Part shown: positions 8,293 to 15,731 of the stretch, piece after piece | Layout of the letters: each line of letters begins with the position of its first letter | How positions within the stretch are numbered: position 1 is the stretch's first letter | DNA from: an uncultured bacterium | Lineage (GTDB): Bacteria; Planctomycetota; UBA1135; GCA-002686595 | Direction of reading: 5' to 3' | DNA: 19,910 bases | NCBI GenBank assembly: GCA_902826945.1 | Contig: CADEGS010000057.1 | Span: 1-19,910 of the forward strand | The notes under the pieces: generated by a model | The model's database searches: none | Told to the model about the DNA's origin: nothing | Seen by the model: only the letters and a program-made list of their open reading frames with translations | Program-made: the position numbers and the translations under genes

Positions 8293-11048
8293 CCGCGTCC
8301 CCCGCGCGGCGCGTCCTGCGACAGCAGGCCCGCGAAGCTCGCCACGGTGGCGATGAGCTCGGACGGCTCCATCGGCTTCACGAGGTGCGCCTGGTAGCCG
8401 GAGCGCAGCGCGTGCGTGCGGTCCTCGGGCCGGGCGAAGGCGGTCAGCGCGATGGCGGGGATGCGCGCGACGCGCGGGTCCGGCATGCGGCGGATGTGCT
8501 GGATCAGCGAGTAGCCGTCCATGCCCGGCATGCCGATGTCGCAGATCAGGACGTCGGCCGCTTCGCGCGCCAGGTGCTGCAGCGCGGCCGTCGCGGACGA
8601 CACGCCCTCGACGACGGCCCCGCACTCCTCGAGCAGCCGCACGACGAGCTCGCGCGTGTCCTGCTCGTCCTCGACGACCAGGATGCGCAGCTTGCGCAGG
8701 CGCTCGGCCGAGAGCTCGGCGATCCGCTCGCAGTCGTCCTTGCCGGCCTGCGCGCCGGCGGGCCGCTCGGGGCGGCCGCCGATCGGCAGGCGCACCCGGA
8801 ACGTCGCTCCCTTGCCCTCGCCCTCGCTCTCGGCCTGCACCGAGCCGCCCTGCAGCTCGACGAGCTGCTTCACGACGGCCAGGCCGAGCCCCAGCCCGCC
8901 GTAGCGTCGCGTCGTGGAGCCGTCGCCCTGGCGGAAGCGGTCGAAGACCTGGCGCAGGAACTCCGGCCGGATGCCGACGCCGTCGTCGGTCACGGCGATC
9001 TCGGCGTGCTCGTCCCGGCGTCGCACGGCGATCGTCACGCGGCCGTTCTCGCCCGTGAACTTGGCGGCGTTCGAGAGCAGGTTCCACAAGACCTGCTGCA
9101 GGCGCGCGGGGTCCACGACGACCGGCGGCAGGGGCTCGATCTCCTGCGCGACCGCGATGCCCTTGGCCTCGAAGGACGAGCGCACGGTCTCGAGCGCCGC
9201 CTCGACGATCTGCGCGGCGTCGGTGCTCCTCACGTCGAGCCGCAGCTTGCCCGACAGGATGCTGCTCATGTCGAGCAGGTCGGAGACGAGCTGCGCCTGC
9301 AGGCGCGTGTTGCGGTCGATCACGTCCAGGCCCTGGCGCAGGGTGGCCTCGTCGGGAGCGGACGCGCGCAGCACGTGCACCCAGCCCTGGATCGCGTTCA
9401 GGGGCGTGCGCAGCTCGTGCGAGAGCGTGGCCACGAACTCGTCCTTGAGCCGGTTGGCGCGCTCGGCGTCGGAGCGCGCGGCGCGCTCCGACGCCAGCAG
9501 GCGCTCGCGCTCGAAGCTCGCCAGGCGGCGCTCGTTCTCGAGCGCGCGCTGCTCGGTCACGTCGCGGAAGACGAGCACGACGCCGACGATGCGCCCGTCG
9601 CGCGAGCGGATCGGCGCGCCGCTGTCGTCGATGGGACGCTCGACGCCGTTGCTCGCGATCAGGACCGTGTGGTTGGCGAGGCCCACGACGGTGCCCTCGC
9701 GCAGCACGCGCCCGACCGGGCTCTCCACGGTCGTGCGCGTCTGCTCGTTCACGATCTGGAACACCTCGGCGCAGTCCAGCCCGCGCGCCTCGTCCTGCTT
9801 GCGGCCGGTCAGGAACTCGGCGACGGGGTTCATGAACACGACGCGCCCGCGCACGTCGCTCGCGATCACCGCGTCGCCGATGCTCTCCAGCGTGCGCTGG
9901 AACCATTCGCGCTGCTCGGCGATCGCGTCGGCGGCCTCGCGCTCGGCCGTCATGTCGTGGAACACCAGGATCACGCCCTGGATCGCGCCGTCCTTGTCGA
10001 GGATCGGCGCCGCGCTGTCGGCGATCGGGCGCTCGCTCCCGTCGCGCGCGATCAGCGCGGTGTGGTTGGCCAGGCCGATGATCACGCCGGAGCGCATGAC
10101 CTTGTGCGCGGGGTTGTCGGCCGGCTCGCGCGTGCGCTCGTTGACGATGTCGAAGACCTCGTCCAGCGGCCTGCCGAGCGCCTCGTCCGCCTTCCAGCCC
10201 GTGAGCGACTCGGCCACCGGGTTCATGAACGAGACGCGCCCGTCGCGGTCGGAGGCGATGACCGCGTCGCCGATGCTGCGCAGCGTGACCTCGAACCACT
10301 CGCGCTGCTCGGCGGCGGCGCGCTCGGCCTGCATGCGCTCGGTGACGTCGATGGTCAGGCCCGACACGCGCGCGCCCGAGCGCTCGCCGACGGTCGCGAG
10401 CCAGCGCAGCCCCTTGGTCGGGTGCTGCACGCGGAACTCGACGCGGCGCGGCTCGCCGGCCCCGCTGCCCGGCAGCAGGCCGTCGCGGAAGCGCGCCCGA
10501 TCCTCGGGGAGCACCAGCGCCTCCAGGCGGCTGGCGGCGATCTTGCCGCTCCGGGGCTCGAGCCCGAAGAGCTCGGCCAGCGCGACGGAATCGAAGGCGT
10601 CGTCCTCCTCGTCCCAGTCCCACACGGCCGAGCGCGAGCTGCGCTCCGCCCGGCGACAGGCCGCCTCGTTGCGCTGCGCGTCGGCGCGCAGCCGCGCGGC
10701 GCGGCGCGAGAGCACGATCATCGCGCTCGACGAGAGCACGAAGAGGGCCAGCGAGGCCTCCTCGCCGGGCGCGACCGCCAGCGACCAGCGCACCGGCACG
10801 AAGAAGAACTTGGCCGCCAGGAGCGCGAGCGCCGTGGCGAACACGGTCGGTCGCACGCCCTCGCTCCAGGCCACGCACAGGATGGCCAGGAAGTACAGCG
10901 CGTAGGGCGCGCGGCCCTCGAGCCAGCCCTCGAGCGGAAGGCGCGCGAGCGTCACCAGCGCCACGCAGCCCAGCGCCACGAGGTACGGCCGGAGCCGGTG
11001 CGCGCCGCCGGCCCCGGCGCGCGTCGGGTCGTGTGCGGCGGTGCCCAA
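8289..11048 (-). CDS. Hybrid sensor histidine kinase: DUF4118, three PAS, HisKA, HATPase, REC
   Basis: Taken as 919 residues from a TTG at 11048; a GTG at 10979 is the other reasonable start. Neither has a clear ribosome binding site, and the frame stays open further upstream with shadow-like Arg-rich sequence. N-terminal hydrophobic segments (YLVALGCVALVTLARL, then RAPYALYFLAILCVAWSEG) match the DUF4118 membrane module. Three PAS domains follow (about 140-250, 255-375 and 380-500). The last two are near-duplicates sharing SIGDAVIASD, FMNPVAE, LTG and GLANHT. The HisKA box is SHELRTPLNAI (H544). The HATPase shows WNLLSNAAKF, DDGVGI and GGLGLGLAVVK. A C-terminal receiver keeps its acidic residues (VVEDEQD), the phospho-Asp (D837 in CDIGMPGMDG) and Lys (LVKP). 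The PAS signals are not identifiable. The gene is coupled downstream to DUF2254, and no partner regulator with an output domain is next to it. Confidence 0.93.
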   Translation of the reverse strand: MGTAAHDPTRAGAGGAHRLRPYLVALGCVALVTLARLPLEGWLEGRAPYALYFLAILCVAWSEGVRPTVFATALALLAAKFFFVPVRWSLAVAPGEEASLALFVLSSSAMIVLSRRAARLRADAQRNEAACRRAERSSRSAVWDWDEEDDAFDSVALAELFGLEPRSGKIAASRLEALVLPEDRARFRDGLLPGSGAGEPRRVEFRVQHPTKGLRWLATVGERSGARVSGLTIDVTERMQAERAAAEQREWFEVTLRSIGDAVIASDRDGRVSFMNPVAESLTGWKADEALGRPLDEVFDIVNERTREPADNPAHKVMRSGVIIGLANHTALIARDGSERPIADSAAPILDKDGAIQGVILVFHDMTAEREAADAIAEQREWFQRTLESIGDAVIASDVRGRVVFMNPVAEFLTGRKQDEARGLDCAEVFQIVNEQTRTTVESPVGRVLREGTVVGLANHTVLIASNGVERPIDDSGAPIRSRDGRIVGVVLVFRDVTEQRALENERRLASFERERLLASERAARSDAERANRLKDEFVATLSHELRTPLNAIQGWVHVLRASAPDEATLRQGLDVIDRNTRLQAQLVSDLLDMSSILSGKLRLDVRSTDAAQIVEAALETVRSSFEAKGIAVAQEIEPLPPVVVDPARLQQVLWNLLSNAAKFTGENGRVTIAVRRRDEHAEIAVTDDGVGIRPEFLRQVFDRFRQGDGSTTRRYGGLGLGLAVVKQLVELQGGSVQAESEGEGKGATFRVRLPIGGRPERPAGAQAGKDDCERIAELSAERLRKLRILVVEDEQDTRELVVRLLEECGAVVEGVSSATAALQHLAREAADVLICDIGMPGMDGYSLIQHIRRMPDPRVARIPAIALTAFARPEDRTHALRSGYQAHLVKPMEPSELIATVASFAGLLSQDAPRGGRG

Positions 11049-11055
11049 GGGCCGG

Positions 11056-11063
11056 AGTATAGC
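11056..11063 (-). promoter_or_regulatory. Candidate -10 element, GCTATACT (minus strand)
   Basis: On the minus strand GCTATACT ends seven bases before the TTG at 11048. It contains TATACT, close to the bacterial -10 consensus, in an otherwise extremely GC-rich stretch. If it works as a promoter, transcription would start close to the TTG. The mRNA would then be nearly leaderless, or the GTG at 10979 would be the real start. No good -35 box is seen. Confidence 0.4.
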
Positions 11064-11068
11064 GGTCG

Positions 11069-11508
11069 TGCGCGCGCGCGCGGCCTGACGCGCGTGCAGG
11101 GACACGCCCGCGGCGACTCGCCGCGCGCTCGGTCGGCACGCGCAGGAGCTCCGGCCCCTGCTCCGGCAACAGACCGAGCAGGTCGCCGACGCGGCGCTCG
11201 ACGAAGCGTGAGCGCGCGATCGCGGCAGATGAGCAAGACTTGCAAAGCGAGCAGCGGCGACCGCGAGTCGAGCACGCCGCGCGCGATCACGGCGAAGCCG
11301 GCCGCGGCCGCCTCCGGCCCCGAGGGCGCGGACCCGGAGGAGAGGACGGGGCAGGCGCGGCAGGGCTGGAGGAAGGCCGAGTCGATGCGCGGCTCGCCGC
11401 CCGGCTCGAGCACGCGCAGGATCTCGCGGCAAGGGGCGCAGGGGCCGCGACGTGCAAGTGCGCCGAGCGCAGCCGCTCGCGGGCCGGCCGGCGCGCTATC
11501 CTCGGCCT
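11069..11508 (-). pseudogene. Possible frameshifted remnant of a LuxR-type regulator
   Basis: This gap between two divergent genes holds no intact gene. The minus strand still reads like protein in pieces. The first frame, from about 11508 to 11210, gives a natural-looking stretch with [25 protein letters not shown] (two CxxC pairs) and [21 protein letters not shown]. Near 11205-11212 the sense shifts to another frame, reading RFVERRVGDLLGLLPEQGPELL. Near 11120-11160 it shifts again to VSLHARQAARARTTAILRPLG, which resembles the recognition helix and tail of a LuxR/GerE helix-turn-helix. A split of this kind suggests a decayed gene or base errors in the assembly. There is no clear start codon upstream of a GTG at 11413. 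The assignment rests on residue pattern alone. Confidence 0.27.
11495..11502 (+). promoter_or_regulatory. Candidate -10 element, GCTATCCT
   Basis: GCTATCCT ends 12 bases before the ATG of the macro-domain gene, and no Shine-Dalgarno sequence is visible in between. It has the GCTANNCT pattern seen before two other genes in the window. A promoter here would give a very short leader. Confidence 0.35.
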
Positions 11509-11514
11509 CGTCCG

Positions 11515-12120
11515 ATGCGAGCCGACGCCGATCCCGCCGCCGAGCCCTCCGACGCCCCCGAGCGCGGCGAGCCGCGCCAGGCGCCGGATGCGCTCGCCGG
11601 GCGCGTCGAGGTGCTCCTGGCGGACATCACGACGCTCGCGCGCGACGCGATCGTGAACGCCGCCAACGAGTCGCTGCTCGGCGGCGGCGGCGTGGACGGC
11701 GCGATCCACCGCGCGGCCGGGCCGCGCCTGCTCGAGGCCTGCCGCACGCTCGGCGGCTGCCCGACGGGCGAGGTGCGCCTGACGCCCGGCTTCGACCTGC
11801 CGGCGCGCTTCGTGATCCACGCCGTCGGCCCGATCTGGCGCGGCGGCGAGCGCGGCGAGGAGCGGCTGCTCGCCGCGTGCTACGAGCGGGCGCTGGAGCT
11901 CGCGCGCGAGGCGGGCCTGGCGAGCCTGGCCTTCCCCGCGATCTCGACCGGCGTCTACCGCTTCCCGAAGCCGCTGGCCGCGCGCGTCGCGGTCGCGACC
12001 GTGCGCGCCGCGCTCGCGGCGCACGCGCTGCCCGCGCGCGTCACCTTCTGCTGCTTCGCGGCGGCGGACGTCGCGCTCTACGAGAGCGTCCTCGCGGGAG
12101 GGGGCGAGCGTGGCCCCTGA
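11515..12120 (+). CDS. Macro-domain protein, probable ADP-ribose/O-acetyl-ADP-ribose hydrolase
   Basis: A 201-residue protein from the ATG at 11515. An upstream in-frame start at 11452 would precede the candidate promoter and adds only Arg/Pro-rich sequence. The first ~28 residues are acidic and probably disordered. The macro domain fills the rest, with the MacroD/YmdB-type signatures [32 protein letters not shown] (split here over residues 46-69) and [11 protein letters not shown] (141-151). In the family these bind ADP-ribose, and the Asn and Gly-Val-Asp segment supports de-acylation of O-acetyl-ADP-ribose or removal of mono-ADP-ribose from proteins. No ADP-ribosyltransferase or sirtuin is nearby in the window, so the substrate is open. 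The exported-protein gene starts 76 bases downstream on the same strand, or overlaps by 11 bases if its GTG start is used. Confidence 0.93.
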   Translation: MRADADPAAEPSDAPERGEPRQAPDALAGRVEVLLADITTLARDAIVNAANESLLGGGGVDGAIHRAAGPRLLEACRTLGGCPTGEVRLTPGFDLPARFVIHAVGPIWRGGERGEERLLAACYERALELAREAGLASLAFPAISTGVYRFPKPLAARVAVATVRAALAAHALPARVTFCCFAAADVALYESVLAGGGERGP

Positions 12121-12196
12121 GCGCGCGCCCGCGCCCCGCCGCTCGCGCTCGGCCCGCGCGCTCCGCGTCGGGCAAACCCTTGCCGGAACGAACGCC

Positions 12197-13888
12197 ATGC
12201 TCGCGATCCTCGCCCTCTTCCTGTGCTCCCCGCGCCTCGCCGCCGCGCCCGGCGAGGACCCCGACCGGTTGCTGGCGCTCGTGCCCGAGGGCGCGCAGGT
12301 CGTCTGGTCGGGCGTCGCGCTCGAGGCGCTGCGCGCGCGCCTCGAGCAGAGCGCCTGGGCGCAGCTCGCCGCGGACGAGGCCATGCGCCCCTTCCGCGAG
12401 CGGGTGGCCGACGCGTGGGGAGAGGCCGGCGCCGAGGCGAGCGACGCCGCGCGCCCGGCGAGCGACCCGCTCGCGTGGTGGCGCGCGGCGAGCGGCTCGT
12501 TCGCCGGCTTCCTCGTGCTCGCCGATCGCGACCTGCAGGCGCTCGGCGCCTTCCTCGCGCCCGGCCCCGACGCGGCGGCCTTCGACGCACAGTGGGCCGC
12601 GCTCGCGGAAGCCTCGCGCGCCGGCATGGACGAGGAGGTCGTGACGGTCCGCGAGACGCCGGTGTGGATCGGCACCGCGCGCGCCGGGCCGCGCACGCTG
12701 GTGCTCCTGTTCGAGCGCGACGGCGTGCACGGCGTCCTGACGGGGCGCGAGCGCGAGCCGCTGCTCGCGCTGGCGCGCGACGCGATCGACCGCCTGGCGG
12801 ACGGCGGCGCGGGCGGCTTCGCCGGCAGCACGGCGCTGGCCGAGGCGCGCGCCGCCGCCGGCACGCCGCGCGCGCTCGAGGTGTTCCTCGACGCCGGCGC
12901 GCTGGTGCGCCTCGCCGAGCCGCGGCGGCCGGGGCAGGAGACGGCCGACCAGGCGCTCGTGCGCGGGCTGCTCGAGCGCTCGGGCCTGCGCGAGGCGCGC
13001 TACCTGTACGGCTCCCTCGACGTCGGGGCCGGCGAGCGCTTCGACGCCGCGCTCGCGCTGCACCTGCCGCCGCGGAGCCTGCTCCGCGACGTGGTCCGCC
13101 TGGCGTCGCCGGCGCCGCGCGACCTCCTGGCGCGGGCGCCGCGCGACTGCGTCGGCGCGCTCGTCGCGCGCTTCGACCTCGCGGGCCTGTGGAGCCTGTG
13201 CCAGGACACGCTGCGCGACCTGGACGCCGCTCGCCACGAGGAGCTGCGCGCCGCGATCGAGTCCTTCAAGGACGTCGCTCCGGACTTCGAGAGCGACCTG
13301 CTCGAAGAGCTCCAGGGCGACGTCGCCGCCTTCACGCTGCGCTCGTCCGAAGAGACGAATCTCCTCCACGCGGACGCGGCCTACCTGGTGCGCGTGCGCG
13401 ACGCGGACGCGGTCGAGGCGTTCGTCGACGGGATGCTCGGCATGGGCGGCATGGACGCCAGGGTCGAGGGCGAGGACCGCGCGGGGCACTGGGTGCAGTC
13501 GATCGGCCCCGTGTCGTGGTGCTTCGCGGAGCCGTTCCTCGTCGTGGCCACGACGTCGGCGGCGATGGACGCCGCGCTCGCGCCTCTGGGCGGGGACGAG
13601 CGGCCCTCGCTCACCGACGACGAGCGCGTGCAGCGCGCGCTGGCCGAGACGCCGCCGGGGCCGTACCTGGCGCTGGCGGACGTCGCGGCCACGTTCGGCC
13701 TGCTGCTCGAGCTCGCCGACGCCGCGCCGCTCCTGCTCCCGCGCCGGGATCCGCAGGCGCAGGCGCTCCTCGAGCTCCTGCGCCTCCTGCCCGAGCCCGC
13801 GCTGGCCGCGAAGCACTTCCACGGCCTCGCGACGACGAGCGTCGAGATCGCCGAGGAGCACGCGACGGTGCACATGCGCGCCCGCTGA
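12197..13888 (+). CDS. Exported protein of unknown function
   Basis: A 563-residue protein. I chose the ATG at 12197 because it begins directly with a signal peptide (MLAILALFLCSPRLAAA, cleavage near residue 17). A GTG at 12110, preceded by GGGAGGGGG (12096-12104), would add 29 Arg-rich residues and overlap the macro gene; it cannot be ruled out. The mature protein begins DPDRLLALVPEGAQVVWSGV. It continues as alternating helices and strands with repeated hydrophobic pieces such as FAGFLVLADRD, TLVLLFERDGVHGVL, AYLVRVRDADAVEAFVDGML and PFLVVATTSAAMDAAL. This layout recalls DUF3352-like secreted bacterial proteins, but I do not recognise a family with certainty. There are no membrane segments after the signal and no catalytic motif that I can identify. 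It is probably co-transcribed with the macro-domain gene. Confidence 0.85.
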   Translation: MLAILALFLCSPRLAAAPGEDPDRLLALVPEGAQVVWSGVALEALRARLEQSAWAQLAADEAMRPFRERVADAWGEAGAEASDAARPASDPLAWWRAASGSFAGFLVLADRDLQALGAFLAPGPDAAAFDAQWAALAEASRAGMDEEVVTVRETPVWIGTARAGPRTLVLLFERDGVHGVLTGREREPLLALARDAIDRLADGGAGGFAGSTALAEARAAAGTPRALEVFLDAGALVRLAEPRRPGQETADQALVRGLLERSGLREARYLYGSLDVGAGERFDAALALHLPPRSLLRDVVRLASPAPRDLLARAPRDCVGALVARFDLAGLWSLCQDTLRDLDAARHEELRAAIESFKDVAPDFESDLLEELQGDVAAFTLRSSEETNLLHADAAYLVRVRDADAVEAFVDGMLGMGGMDARVEGEDRAGHWVQSIGPVSWCFAEPFLVVATTSAAMDAALAPLGGDERPSLTDDERVQRALAETPPGPYLALADVAATFGLLLELADAAPLLLPRRDPQAQALLELLRLLPEPALAAKHFHGLATTSVEIAEEHATVHMRAR

Positions 13889-13923
13889 GGGCCGAGGGCG
13901 GAGCCGGTCTCCCGATCGCGCGC

Positions 13924-14217
13924 TCACGCCTCGGGCCGCGCATCGCCCTCGGCGCGGCGCAGGGCGCGCTCGATCGCGCGGCAGGCCTCGTCCAGCTCGG
14001 CGAGCGATCGCGCGAGCCCCTCGCGGTAGCGCTCGCACTTCAGGCGCTTCGTCTCGAGCCGATCGCGCGCGAGGCGCAGCTCGAGCCGCCGCTCTGCGAC
14101 CCGCTCGCCCGCAGGCCGGGCGGCTACCCGGACCGGCGCGAGGCTCCCGAGCAACGCGTCGCTCCGGCGCAGGAGCTCGCGCGCGCGCGACAGGGGATCA
14201 CCGGCCGTCTCGTTCAT
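13924..14217 (-). CDS. Small coiled-coil protein of unknown function
   Basis: A 97-residue protein from the ATG at 14217, which has GAGG about eight bases upstream. An in-frame ATG at 14241 would add eight residues. The sequence is almost entirely charged helix, with heptad-like Leu/Ala spacing (SRARELLRRSDALLGSL, then LELRLARDRLETKRLKCERY and LAELDEACRAIERALRR), so a coiled coil is likely. It contains two Cys residues and no membrane segment. It is convergent with the exported-protein gene (35 bases between stops) and divergent from the sigma-54 activator (71 bases between starts). No family is recognised. The opposite strand here is also open, so the gene rests on its plausible start and residue composition. 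Confidence 0.6.
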   Translation of the reverse strand: MNETAGDPLSRARELLRRSDALLGSLAPVRVAARPAGERVAERRLELRLARDRLETKRLKCERYREGLARSLAELDEACRAIERALRRAEGDARPEA

Positions 14218-14288
14218 GGGAACGGCCTCGGCAGCGCGCATCCGCGCCCGCCCGGTATTCGTACGATGGCGCGCGGAGGGTCGAGAGC

Positions 14289-15716
14289 GTGACGGAGGAC
14301 CGGGCCACCCGCGCGGAGGTCGGCGTCGCGATGACGCATGGCAGCCTGCGCACGCGTCTGCTGGCGGCGCTGCGCTCGGCAGCGCTGCGCGTGGCCGAGC
14401 TCGCGCCGGCTCCCGACCTGGCGCGGCGGCTCGCGGGGCTCGACGTCGGGCTCGTCGTGCTGCGCCGCCGGCAGCTCGGGGCGGACTGGGAAGCCTGCGG
14501 CGCCGCGCGGGCGAGCGCGCCGGCCGTCGCCGTCGTCAGCAGCGAGCACGACCCCTGGACGCGCGCCAGCCTGATGGCCGCCGGGGCGGTGCGCGTGCTG
14601 GGCGCGGACGAGCCGCTGGAGCGCATCGTCGAGCACCTGGGAGCGCTGGCCCGCCGCGGCGGGTCGCGCGCCTCCGCGCCCGAGCGCGCGGGGATCGACG
14701 GCGAGCCGCGGCTGGCCGACTTCTTCACGCGCAGCGAGGCGATGCGGAGCTTCCTGCGCACGATCCGCAAGGTGATCGGCGTGCGCTCGACCCTGCTCGT
14801 CACCGGCGAGACGGGCGTCGGCAAGGAGCGCCTGGCGCGCTCGATCCACGCCGAGAGCCCGCGGCGCGCGGGACCGTTCGTGTCGGTGAACTGCGGCGCG
14901 TTGCCCGAGCACCTGCTCGAGAGCGAGCTCTTCGGCCACGAGCCCGGCGCCTTCACGGGCGCCGCCGTCGCGCGCCGGGGCCGCTTCGAGGAGGCGCACG
15001 GCGGCACGCTCCTGCTCGACGAGATCGGCGAGCTGCCCACGCACCTGCAGGTGAAGCTCCTGAGCGTGCTGCAGCGCGGCGAGGTGCGCCGCCTGGGAGG
15101 CGAGCGCCCGCGCCTGCTCGACGTGCGCATGGTCGCCGCCACGCACCGCGACCTGCGCGCCGACGTCCTGGCGGGACGCTTCCGCGAGGACCTCTTCTAC
15201 CGCCTGAACGTCGTGCCGCTGCACGTCCCCGCTCTGCGCGAGCGCGCAGAGGACATTCCCGAGCTGGTCGGCTCGCTCGTGCACGTCTTTCGCGGAGAGA
15301 TCCTCGACACGCCGGTGCGCGGGGTCTCCTCGGAGGCGCTGCGGCTCCTGATGACCTACGCCTGGCCCGGCAACGTGCGCGAGCTGATCAACGTCGTCGA
15401 GCGCTGCATGCTCCTGGGCGAGTCGAGCGCGATCGAGCCGCGCGACCTGCCGCCCGAGGTGCGCGCCGGACGCGCGGCGGAGGACGCCGGCGAGGCGCAG
15501 GACCCCGCTCCGCGTCGCGCGGGGTCCGGGCCGCTGGCGCGCCTCGAGGACGTGCGCGCGCAGGCGATCGCGGCGGCCGAGCGCGCCTTCCTGGAGGACC
15601 TCCTGCGCGCCTCGGGCGGGCACCTGGCGAGCACCGCGGAGCGCGCGGGGATCGGTCCGCGCGCGCTCTACGACAAGATGCGGCGCTACGGGCTCCACAA
15701 GGAGCACTACCGCTAG
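14289..15716 (+). CDS. Sigma-54-dependent transcriptional activator with receiver-like domain
   Basis: A 475-residue protein starting at GTG 14289, supported by GGAGGG at 14275-14280. Residues ~20-122 look like a receiver fold, but the usual phospho-Asp position reads LVVLRRRQL and the conserved Lys is missing, so normal phosphorylation is unlikely. The AAA+ domain (about 140-375) is complete: Walker A GETGVGKE (173-180), GAFTGA for sigma-54 contact (220-225), Walker B GTLLLDEIGE (239-248), arginine-finger region RFREDLFYRL (297-306) and WPGNVREL (359-366). The C-terminus has a Fis-type helix-turn-helix (ERAFLEDLLRASGGHLASTAERAGIGPRALYDKMRRYGL, about 433-470). It should activate sigma-54 RNA polymerase at enhancer sites, but its targets are unknown. 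No histidine kinase is adjacent, and the 3' neighbour is convergent. Confidence 0.93.
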   Translation: MTEDRATRAEVGVAMTHGSLRTRLLAALRSAALRVAELAPAPDLARRLAGLDVGLVVLRRRQLGADWEACGAARASAPAVAVVSSEHDPWTRASLMAAGAVRVLGADEPLERIVEHLGALARRGGSRASAPERAGIDGEPRLADFFTRSEAMRSFLRTIRKVIGVRSTLLVTGETGVGKERLARSIHAESPRRAGPFVSVNCGALPEHLLESELFGHEPGAFTGAAVARRGRFEEAHGGTLLLDEIGELPTHLQVKLLSVLQRGEVRRLGGERPRLLDVRMVAATHRDLRADVLAGRFREDLFYRLNVVPLHVPALRERAEDIPELVGSLVHVFRGEILDTPVRGVSSEALRLLMTYAWPGNVRELINVVERCMLLGESSAIEPRDLPPEVRAGRAAEDAGEAQDPAPRRAGSGPLARLEDVRAQAIAAAERAFLEDLLRASGGHLASTAERAGIGPRALYDKMRRYGLHKEHYR

Positions 15717-15731
15717 AGAGGTGGCAGCGCC

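Noticed and set aside
11240..11514. + strand reading upstream of the macro-domain ATG as part of that gene
   Set aside because: It is in a different frame or Arg-rich, precedes the candidate -10 element and has no domain; the minus strand reads more like protein there.
12169..12184. Sigma-54-like promoter (GG, ten bases, GC with TTGC) before the exported-protein gene
   Set aside because: Only the GG and TTGC match. The implied transcript start would be at the ATG itself with no leader, and the gene is more simply read with the macro-domain gene.
8385..12644. Long + strand open frame across the kinase and macro genes
   Set aside because: The translation is a low-complexity Arg/Ala/Gly/His shadow of the minus-strand kinase and the + strand macro gene in other frames; no domain is visible.
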